Assembly: GCF_964355755.1 (NCBI RefSeq)
Contig: NC_092673.1
Location: 15,443,001 to 15,507,000, forward strand
DNA from: Antedon mediterranea
Taxonomy: Eukaryota; Echinodermata; Crinoidea; Comatulida; Antedonidae
Direction: 5' to 3'
DNA length: 64,000 nucleotides
In this document: in pieces, positions 43,820 through 55,800 of the stretch
Layout: each line of letters opens with the position of its first letter
Position numbering within the stretch: the stretch's first letter is position 1
Program-made: the position numbers and the translations under genes
The notes under the pieces: model-generated
The model's database searches: none
Told to the model about the DNA's origin: nothing
Seen by the model: the letters and a program-made list of their open reading frames with translations, nothing else

Positions 43820-46800
43820 ATGCAGCTCTTTTTAACTCTTCTTGGTGTATACTTATCACCGCTAATTCTTATATTGAGCCTGATTATTATCCCAGCATGT
43901 TTTGGGGTTTCCATAGGACTTAGAAAGCTTTATATGCAGTTTTTACTTCGTTTGTTTGAGGTAAGTGCATTCATATATAAAGTTGTAGCCTAGCTAGCCT
44001 AGCTAGCCTACTGTACTGACTGTTTAGGCCCTAGGTAGGTAGGCTACCCGCCCGGCCTGGCAGTAGTAGGCCCTAGCTAGGCCTAGTACCTGTACCTAAT
44101 TTGGTAGCCTTACTAGGCCCCTAGACCTCCTCCTCTATTAATTTGTATTCAGCTAGCTAGTCCTATGCGCAATTTGAAAGATTTCTTTGTGCAAGGGACA
44201 TTACAAATATTATTGCGCAATTCAACGATGAAGAGGTGCGTCAAAAAACCTAGGCCTAGGGTAGGGGGCACATCACATCAATGAACAACGGTGTGTTAAT
44301 GACCGTCACTTTACCACCCACCATAACATAAACAACACGGTTACCTAAGGTAAGTCATATTTTTGACGCATGACGGGTGTGGTATTCATATTCATAAGGT
44401 AAGACGCACAGTGGAAAAATGATGCACCTTTCCCATACAATTGACAAGTGCATTATGCCAGCCAGCAGCTACAGTAATGCATTTTTGCAGCTACAAATAT
44501 CTTTTTCAATTTTAATATTAAAATACTGTTAGTGTTACACTAATGAAAAATAATGTTTGGCAAAAAGTTGTTTTAAATTTTTCAGTTTGGGCGTCAACGA
44601 TTAGCTTTAGAAGACAAAAAAAGAAATCATGATGATGAAGAAGAGGAAGAGGAGGAAAATTCATATGAATTAAGTAATAACTAATGTGACAGCTTTTTTA
44701 GATTAAACATGTACTGTCCCCCAAAAACATGAAAATTGAAAATTAATAAAATCAGACTTTGAATAGACCATTTTGTAGTTTTAAGTTACAGTACACTACC
44801 ATAGGAAAACACTTTTAACTGTTTCACCTATTATAAAAAGACAAAATAAACTGTTAATTTTATCCACAACCTCATTGTCTGACAGGCAAATTGAATACAG
44901 GGCAAAATATCCTCTGATAACTTTAATGCTTTCGATATCGTTTGTGCGAATGTTCGCATACAGTAATTATGTTGAAATATTTATAATGATGTGGTGATTA
45001 TATTGTAAATTTATCCAGTTTGTAGTAGTAAAGTGGGTTTTGTACATTTTTTCTATGTGACTCTAGGGAGAGACAGAGGAGGAAGTGGTAGACACATTGC
45101 TCAGGGTGTCAAATACCAAAAATCTGTTGTTAATTCAAGAAATGGTATTGGTAAGACACAAAGAGAATTTGAACTATCAGATGGATTATATTTTTGCAAA
45201 AAAGCTATGGAAGTAAGTTGTACTGACGATAATTGAAAACTTGGATAGTGTGAAGGGGGAAAAAGGGGAGTTTTGTTGAAATTACAGTAGATTTGATAAA
45301 AAGCTCAGAAATTACATCCTTCGTAGATTATTATTTTCATATTTCAAAACCAAATTAACCTGACATAACGATGGTGACAAAAAGAAAATACTGATGTGTT
45401 TTATTTGGTTTTAGGCAATAATTGATGATGACGTTACCAAAAGATTTTCAGCAGAGGGTAAGGATTTATTGGATTTTAAAAATTTAAAATTGTGTTTCTC
45501 AATAATATTTCTGTAGTCTTTAGTAAAAGTTGAATTTATGAAGAAAAAAAATCTAAAGTTTGCATTTCTACTGCATACAGTATCTTCAAAATAGTGTAAT
45601 AGTTTTTAAAAAAATAGTAGAATTATTCCAGAATTTTGTTGCAGCAGACACACTATCTATTAGACTTTCTGGTACATGTCTTGTTTATTAGAGGACCCCC
45701 CCCCCCCATATGAAAGAATGGTATGTGTGAATGGTCTACCAACAGAAGAGTTTTACAGGCCACTCTGCTACCAAACCAACATGTACTGTAACTGTTTAGA
45801 ATTAATCCAGAGGATGTATTATCACAGTATGTTATTGTACAACAATAATGTACAGTAGATGTTATCAGCTGTGCTTTATGAAAAGGACACAAGGTCAATA
45901 AATACAATACAAAAATCAATGTGCATTGAATATTCAAGAGATTTAATTTTGATCTGAACCTGGAACATCATAAACTGTTCCTACAAAATAAAATCTCTCG
46001 TAACTTTATGAATGATAAAATTTGACAAATTGTTGTTGTATATGTTATCATCTACAATTAATTTATTATAGTACTACAGTATGTGCTATAACAATGCATC
46101 CATCTACAATTAATTTATTATTTCATCTAATGATAGTTATATTTTGAATTGACCTTGGAGAGCACTATCTTTGTTATGTACAGTTATTTAAAAGTATTGC
46201 CCCCAAAAACAAACAAAAAGACTTTGATTGAATAGGCCATTTTGCAGTTTTAATAAATTTAATCACTTTTTTTGTCGATCCAATTTTTGGTAAAAGCAAT
46301 TTTAAATTTGTCTGTATTGCTATGTGGTGACTCAAAGAGGTCTGTATTGTAGCAAGTTTGATATTACATATCTTTAGTCTAGACACCACATTAAATAATG
46401 TGATCAGGCTTTGATTAATTATGTTGCAATTTTTTCTTCTTTGTTATCTGACTACATTGTGGGTTTGTAACATACTGATAACAATTCCATTGTGTTCAAA
46501 TCTATGTTTCTTTTTTCTTTTTCATGTTAGTCAAACTACAACATAAAGGTCTGTAGTGATGCTTGAGGACCAGTCATTTTTATTGGTCATACCGCGTCAG
46601 TCAGTACTGTGAATCCCAGTATATAATTTGTTATAAAATTAATTCCATAAAATTGTAATTTAGATATTTTTTTTGACAGAATTACCATCATGGAATCTTT
46701 TAACAAGAACCAATATGAATTATCAATATTTAAGGTACTGATCCAACACATTTTGTAAAAAATTAATTTCTAAAAAAGTTATCTCATTGAAAATGTTACT

Positions 46801-49800
46801 TGAAAATACTAGAGACAAAATTCCCCTCATTTAGCATTCTCCGAGAAAATTAAACTTCAGTGGTGGATCCAGGTGCCAGGGCCTAAATTATTGAAATGAA
46901 GTGCTGAACTTAATTTGATGTCCTATCTTTTGCATTACTGTTGGTGAAATTTAGAGGCCTGGGCCGACTGGATCCCCCTTGAATCTTCCTCTGCACTCTC
47001 TTCTGAAATAAAGACTTAAAACTGACTTACTTTAAAAAAGCCATGTACATCTTTCGGAAATAGTAAGCCTTGGTATATCTATGTTCCTAATAAAAACATG
47101 TTTTTTATTTCTGTTTTGACGAGTTGTAGTTAATCTCTCTCTTTCTTTTTTTCAGTATGCGACTGACCATCCTTTGGGTTATGGGATTCATGATTCGTTA
47201 TTTTATTTTATTACCAATAAGGTAAAGTAGATTCTCAATATCTAATGTAATTATTTTTTGATACACATTTCATTTACAAATAGGCCAAATAAAATGTTTG
47301 GTTTTACATTCTTTTAAACAATTAAATTTAACTGTTAACTATTATCCTTTGTCAAGCGTTCCAAGGTGTATAATTTATGCTATTAGCATATACACCTTGG
47401 ACTATTATTATTATAATAGCATATATGCTATAATAATAATAATAGTTCATTCTTATATAAGCAAGCTCTCAATGCTCTGAACATTATTACCCTGGTCATT
47501 TTTTTTTTGGATCAAACACGTATGGAAATATACTCCCATAATGCAACTATAGTAATCAGCGCAAAGTTGTGTCTTGATCTAACCGGGTACCCATTTATAC
47601 ACCTGGGTGGAGAGAGGCAAACGTAAATAAAGTATCTTGCCTAAGGATACAAGCAATTATTATTATTATTGTTATATTTCAACGAGGCGAATATAAAACA
47701 TTCATTATTTGTTTTATATTACATCTAAATAAATTGCTGTCGTTTAAATCGGATTGAATAAAAGGTACATTTTTTTTAAACACAGTAAGATTTATTGCTT
47801 TTGAAACAATGTGCATATTTTACATTGCATAAATACTCATATATTATAACGTACTACTGTAAATAAGATTTATTTGGAAAATTGTATTTTAATTGCATTT
47901 TTACAACAAAAAAAAGGTAACTGGCCCATGGAAGTGGAAGTGCTCTGATTTGTAATTAGATTCACTACTAAGAGTTTGAGATTTTGATAGGATTGTTTCG
48001 GGTTCTGAAATGGCATTATTTGATTGGTCTTCTGAAACTTCATACATTTTTGTAGTACAAGTACAGCTCATAGACATTTTCTTTTCATTACTTGTTCGGG
48101 GAGTAATGCTTTAATGACGATTCCGATCTATGCCCTGTAAACCAACATTATATATCGATTTGGAAATCCTGCCTCATCAAGTATTGTGCATGTTGTAGCC
48201 CTTGACTATGATTTGTGTTTTGAGCATACAGCCTTTGCAGAAATCATTTTCATCTTCTTTCCAATTGTATTTATACCTAACGGTGCATTTATGTACCATG
48301 GAGATCCATCATTTGGTGCAGTAGATTTAGGACGCTGCCGAATACATTTTTGATTTGGATTTAACACTTCTTTGAAGGCAAGGAAACTTGAGACAGGGCA
48401 CCTTTTTGAGCCACGAATTTCATACACACATTATGTCCACTACACTGCTCATCTTCATTTTCACGTCTCGATTTGGTCAAGGTATCACGATGTACAATGT
48501 AACGAAGATCGTTATCTACTTCAACAAAGATTAGCTAAGTAAATCATAATATCAATAAACATTTTATTTTGAAGTCCATCTGGTATACTAATATCCAAAG
48601 AGTCAAGTATTTTCCCAATGTCTTCTTCACTCACTGCTTGTATGTGTTGCACTACACCTTTACTATCTTTTTTAAGCTAACAAGCATGGCTTTGTATGTT
48701 GTATTACTTTCAGTTATATCCACATCGTTTTTATCATGGAAGTGTCGGCCTAGGCCATAACGAATCGCATGCATCGATTTCTTTGTATACAATTCTCCGT
48801 CTTTTGTTCGTAGACCCCCATATTAGAATCGACTAAAAAAACAATCAAATTCTGTCGTGTTTAAACTTTCTACATCTGCCAATGTTGTGCCTGAAGCTTG
48901 TGAAAATGCCTTGATCCTTCGGATGGCATATTAATTTGCCTTTTCGTGTTGACAGAATCTGCTTCAGCATGTAATGTGGCTAGTTCCTGTTCATTCAACA
49001 GTGCAAAATTACTGCAACTAGAGTCGGCCATTTTGGTATCTTGTCATCTGCTGTTGCTGCTCCCTGAGGTGTTTACAAACGAAAAACTGAGGCCTGACAA
49101 CAGGTGGCGCTGTTGTATTTTTTTTCACCTGCCAAACGTTTTTTTTTACACAAAAATGTTTTAAAATGTATATTAAACAATCGTTTAATAGTGCGTACAC
49201 CATGTGACCAACAATCGTCCAATCAAATGACAGGAGATTATTTAGGATATAAATTAAAATATTCTCATTAAATTGGTATGTTACAATACCTAATAGTAAA
49301 GCCCTGCATCAAAAAACTAAATATATGATCAGGCCTTTTTTAATCATATAATTGATTGCTAATAGAAGAAATATTAAATTGGAAGAGCAACATTTTAAAT
49401 CATTTTTTTGTTATTATGTTTATTAGGTTAGCCGTGACTGTGTTTGCATTATCCTATCTAATAACATCTACCACATTACTGGGATGTATGCCAGATTCAA
49501 AGTAGGTTTCAGAATTATTATTTTAAGCATTCATTCACAAATCTCATTATGATAACCACAGATGTTATTTAATTTAATTTTGGTTGTAATGCTACAACTG
49601 TCTTTAATAGAACTAAAATTTTGAGACATTCTCAACCATGCTTTATTTCCTTTTGGAAATACATGGTGTACTGCAAACCTAACTTTACCATTTACCATCA
49701 TCATCTTCTGCACAGCAATTTGACCTCCAGTCATGCTTGTCAGATCCAAAAGGTCATTGTTTGACTACACAACATTGGCCTAGACAACCTAGGCAAGCTT

Positions 49801-52800
49801 ACAGCTTTTTCTCTCTGTGGGTGAAATCATTTATTGCAGGCAATGATTGTACATTGTCCATAGGAGGTCTTTTGTTGTCCAATGAGAAGCATTCTAATAT
49901 AGACGTTTGGTTTGTGTCTTTAGGAGGGCTGTACATCATCAAAACTATTTTATGCCTTGCAAAGCACTCACACGCCCTTTGCAATTTCTAGTTATAAATT
50001 AAAATAAATGTAAAACAAATAAAAATTGAATTTGAAATAATTTTTTTTTTCATTCCAGCCTTAAACAAATACTTAATAAATATGTAAGTTTAACCGTCTA
50101 TAGGATATTATGCCGCTGTTTTTCAGCTATGATCACCTACCATGGCCGGTAAGTATACAGAAATCTAGTATTTTTTATCTAGAAATTGACTATAGCTGTC
50201 TGTAAAGAACATTTATGTACTTGTCTTGGGAGATGTTTATAGAATGTTTAACAATATTTTTCTTGTAATTCAGAGATAATCGGGCTGTAGGTGGTGGTAT
50301 TTGCGTTGCTAATCACACTTCACCAATAGACGTTTTAGTACTTGCCAGTGATAATTGCTATGCATTTGTAAGTCAATTCGTTATTTATATAAATTATATA
50401 TTCATTTATTATATTTTGAGAGCTGCAGTAGCCGAGTGGTTAGGACACAAAACAGATAGTATATCCAGGTTCTATTAATATACCTTTCTACAAGTAAAAC
50501 CATATTATAATTTGTTAAGAGAGTTGCAGTAGCCGAATGGTTACCTTTCTACAAGGCAAACCAAATAATATTTAATGTTTGAGTTGGATGGTGAGAATAT
50601 TTCATGAGTTTTTAACGAGTCGGAGATGAGTTGAAAATAGAGAAATCAATTTTTTCTTGAAAATTCTCTCTATATTCAAAAAAATTAAAAACTTTCATTA
50701 GTTTTTTTATAACATCTACTTTTATTAAATTTATCTATAAAAAATCATCGACAAATGCTAGACTGGGTAATTAGGCCATTAAAAAGGACAACACTTTAAC
50801 TTCAGTTAAATAGGGCGCTTGAACAAGATCAGTCAAAAATTCTGCATGGCAAAAATTCTAAAAATGTTACAGAAAGCTGAAAATGCAAAAGAGTGCGTTA
50901 TTTATCACCATGATATCACTTCTCAGTTCAGTAGGGCCAATTCCAAATGACATGTGATGCCTAATTAACCAATCAAATTGCAAGAATACAATTTGATTTG
51001 TTAATAATTATTATTATTCTTTATTTGGTCCAATATAAAAATACATTAGAAATTCCTCTTATATACACTGCAGAGATAATAACAATATACATACATGCAG
51101 AAAACAGTTAATATAGAAAATCACAATAAAATATCAAAAAGTCTACGATCCAGGTGTTCTCTCCATGAGTTAGCGCTGGACAAGTTTGTTATAGGTGACA
51201 ATAGACTGTGGGACAAATGATTTATTGAAGCGTTTAGTACGGCTTCGAGGCAGACGGATACGAATATTAGAAGGAAGAAAAGTGTATTCCTTAAGGAGGG
51301 GGTGGTCTGTTTGGTAGAGTATACGTTTTACCAAGGAGAGAACACCTGCATCATAGTTGAAATTAAGAACGGATACATCAACTCCAATAACCCGCCCAGC
51401 TCTTCTGGTAATTTTATTTAATAGTTCCTTATCTTTTTCATATAAACAAGCCTCCCAGATAATTCTACAAAAAGATATAACACTAAGTATGGTTGTAATG
51501 TTATTACACCAGTCCAGCTTTTCGTCTATTATAGTTCCTAGATATTTATACTCTGGAACAACTTTGATTAACTCATTTCCTATATTAAGGGACTCATGAA
51601 CTGACCTATTTTTTGTCCTAAAATCAACTATCAATTCACATGTTTTGTTTAAATTAATTTTAAGGTAATGGTCTTTACACTAATTAGTGAAATGGTTAAC
51701 AATAACAGATTGGTTATTATTTATAAGACTAACAAGAACAGTGTCATCAGCGTATTTGATTGCCATGCAGTTATACAGGGCACGACAATCGTCAGTGTAG
51801 AGAATGTACAGCAGGGGGGAAAGGACACACTCCTGTGGAGAACCAGTGCTATTAAAGATTATTGGCAGTAGATGTTTTATTTACAATAACCTGTTGGGAT
51901 CTAAGGTGGAGAAAATTTCGGATCCAAAGAATAAGATATGGGTTAATACCAAAATTAAGAAGTTTAGGAAGAAGCATGTGACTTTGCAAGGTGTTGAAAG
52001 CAGAGGAAAAGTCGATAAAAAGAAGACGAGCATAGGAGTTAGAGGTTTCAAGATGCTTTTTGATATAGTGGACAAGGGTTGCTGTAGCATCCTCCACACC
52101 ACGATGCGCCCTGTATGCGAACTGCATGGCATCAAGTTTTGGTTCTACAACAGGCTTAATTAAATTTACAATGAATCTCTCTAAACACTTAATGATCAGA
52201 GAGGTCAAGGCGATTGGTCGGTAATCATTCAAGTTGTTTACAGTAGACGATTTAGGAACGGGGACAATTAATGAATGTTTCCAAATGGAGGGAATAAGAC
52301 CTGATTTTAGTGTTAGCTGAAAAATATGTTGAAAAATGGGGGATATTTGAGTTGTACATTCTCTAATTAAAATACCTGCTAGTCCATCGGGACCAACTGC
52401 TTTCCTAATTTTAATTTTACGAAAGAGCTGTGTAACATCTTCGACTGAGATGTTAACAGGATTACTTCCGGTATCTAAATTATTACAAAAAGTGAGGGTC
52501 ACTTCCTCAAAATTATCAGTGTCAAATCTACAATAAAATTCATTTAACGATCGTGCCAATTTTTCATCATTGAAACCTGTGAGCATTTTAAAGGAAGTGT
52601 TATTTTTACACCCAGTTAGTGATTTAACATCATTCCAAGTCTCCTTGGATTTATTCTCTGAGAAATTTTTCTCAATTTTTTCCTTGAATTTCTGTTTAGC
52701 TTTTTTTATACAATATTTCAAGTTTGATTTAGCTAACTTAAGGCCAGCATGGTCATTATTCTTAAATGCAAGTGATTTGGCTTTTAAGGCCACCTTAACA

Positions 52801-55800
52801 TTATGATCTAACCAGGGCTTGTCATTTGGGTACAATTTCACCTGCTTACGAGGGATGGTTAATTCCTCACAAAAAGAGATATATGACGACACAGTTTCAG
52901 TTAGTTCATGGATATCACTAGTGTTAAATCAGGACACTCCATTCTGTAGCCTCTAGGCAGCCCTTAAGCTTTTCAAGATGTTCGGGGTACCATAATTTAA
53001 TCGATTTGGTGTCCACCTTACTTGACTTCAATTTTTGTTTATAACGTGGCAATAGCTGTATAACTTGGTGATCCGACGCACCGATTCCAGATAACTTGAA
53101 CGATTTATAAGCCCGCGGTATATTACAATAACAAAAATCAAGTGTATTTCCTCCTCTTCTCGCACATGAGACATACTGTTTAAAATTAGGTAAGACACAG
53201 TTAAGTTTACACTGATTCAGATCTCCTAGAATTAGGACAGGGCTCTCAGGAGAGCGAGCTTGGAGTCTATGAGTGTGCTCAGCTATAGCATCCGCAGCAA
53301 TTGAAATGCATCCTGGCACATAAACAACAATAACTTTAATGCAACCAAATTCTCTTGGCAAATAAAAAGGCCTAAGTGTCAGTGACAGCAATTCGTAATC
53401 TGCAGTGCAGAGTTTGTCAATAACTGTAATATTTGAGCACCATCTATCATTTATGTAACAACATATTCCACCGCCTTTAGACTTATTCGATTCCAAAGTA
53501 CGATCACCGCGAACACACAAGAAACCATTTATCTTTACACTGCTATCAGGTACTTGCTCATTGAGCCACGTTTCGGTGATGCAAATAAGGTTAGCGTCAC
53601 GGTATGTACGATCAAATTTAACAAGAGCACTTAGTTCATCAGTTTTATTTTTTACTGACCTTAGATTCGTGAGAAGAATTGAGGGCAATGGAAGTCTATT
53701 TAATCTACGGCGTAAGCGTTGTTTAATACCACCTCTTTTCCCTCTCTTCCGATTCTTTTTCCTATATAAATAAGGCGAGAGGTTTTGTCTGGACAACTCG
53801 TACGGAATTTAAAAAATGGCCGCCTCACAACACGTGTTGTTATTACGTAGTTCGTGCAGCTCCTTGCCCGTGTATCTCACAACTAATACAGCATGGCTTG
53901 TGCTGGCTGTTGCGGCTAGGCACATCCAGAGCAATTTGGGCAAAAAAAAATAAACACTAAGAACACGAAATTAGTTCCACGATACACCATACCACATAAA
54001 AAAAAACAACTGACAGCAATTAGACCAAACAACAGATTTCAAAAACGACAAAATAAGGTGCAAGAAAACTACTGCAGTGTATAAGCGTCGCATTTATGTA
54101 AAGCGCCACCAATTATTATTATTAATATGAAATAATTCCCAAAACATTTGTTTAGATTGGTCAAAGTCATGGTGGTTTATTTGGTGTAATTCAGCGAGCT
54201 TTAAGTAGGTCAGGAACTGACCATATATGGTTTGAAAGATTTGAAATTCAAGACAGAAGGGGTGTTACACAAAGGTATGTAACTTGAAGGACTTAAGTAT
54301 AATTTCAACCCCATAATGGCAATGACAACTTCTTTTATTTTCATTTTTTAAGTTCACTGGAGAGCTATTCCATAATCAATTTTTTTTGGTAAATTTTTAA
54401 TGCAATCAAGTTCCTGTTTTTTGAAAATTTCATACCCAGGCCTCCTTTTAGATTGGGTCATATAAAGTATATTGCTTTGATTACTGGAGCGAAAAAAAAA
54501 TCTTGTACACCCATCCTTGTCACTGGGCTATGTTGTCCTTGTTTAATGTTCATGCCTCTGTGACAAATATGTAATACAGCCTCCTGATGCCGAATTTAAA
54601 ATTGTACATTTTTTATTTCAGGTTAAAAGAACATGTTGAAGATGCAAGAAAATTACCAATGTTAATTTTCCCCGAAGGTATTGTTTTTTTTTTTCGTTTT
54701 GTTCTTCAGACTAGATTTACATTTATTATTTATTTTGTGTGGGCATAAACAACATTTGACAGTTAATTGACTAAATTGTTTCAACAAAATCTGTGCCTTT
54801 TATCTCATTGATTGAAAGTCGAGATTGAATGAAATAGGACACCACAACAAAATTTCATTTCCTTTTAATTTGCCCATTATATTTTTTACTCGGAAAACAA
54901 TTTTTCCCATAATTTTATTATACATACCCGTCTATAAATAAATTATGTTTACTTAATAAATACTTTAAAATATTAATTTATCAACTGTATTATCTAAATT
55001 TATGTAAATATTCTATATATATATATATATTGTAAACATCACAGGCACAATATTCTAAAGTAAATTAATTTGAAAAAATAAAGTTGAAGAAATCTGTATA
55101 TAAACACCACAGGCACAGAATAAATTCGAAACTGCCTGGTGATATACTGAAATGTAATTAATTAATTTGTAATGATAAAGATGAGGAAATCTGTATAAAT
55201 ATCACAGGCAAAGAATAAATTTCAAACCGCCCAGTGATTTAATTAATTAATTTGAAGCGTTAAAGATGAGGAAATCTGTGAGAATGAGAAAAACTCGCTC
55301 CAATTGAAATTCAAACCCGAAACTTTCTTCTTGATATGCATATGTCCTAATCATTAGACCATTTCATGGTATTTTCCAACCCTGATTGGATAGCGACTCT
55401 TTAACACTCTTGGTGGGTTACGGCATAATATGAATAAATTCCCGGACGAAAACATGATTGTAAATTTAAGGGCCAAGGAACAATTTTTAAGTAAATGAAT
55501 ATAAAATTATAAAATAAAATCATTGGTCATATTGTAGTCTGTTGTATATATTTTAACTAACCTTTTGATTAATTTTTTATATCTTTTGGATAAAAAAATG
55601 AATTGTTATTATTTCCGAAGGTACATGTATCAATAATACATCAGTAATGATGTTCAAGAAAGGAAGTTTTGATGTTGGTGGTGTAATATATCCAGCTGCT
55701 GTTAAGGTTTGCCATTGCACACATTATTTGCTTGTACAATGTTTCTTCATAATAATGTTATTCTATTATTATTCTATTTTATAATACTAGGGATCTTTCG

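Noticed and set aside
50421-50500. tRNA gene
   Set aside because: An A-box-like start is present, but no closed acceptor, anticodon or T stems can be drawn.
51804-52163. 119-residue plus-strand frame
   Set aside because: Shadow of the antisense LINE reverse transcriptase.
55290-55370. tRNA-Glu gene on the minus strand
   Set aside because: A- and B-box similarity only; the stems do not pair and an anticodon loop is not recognisable.
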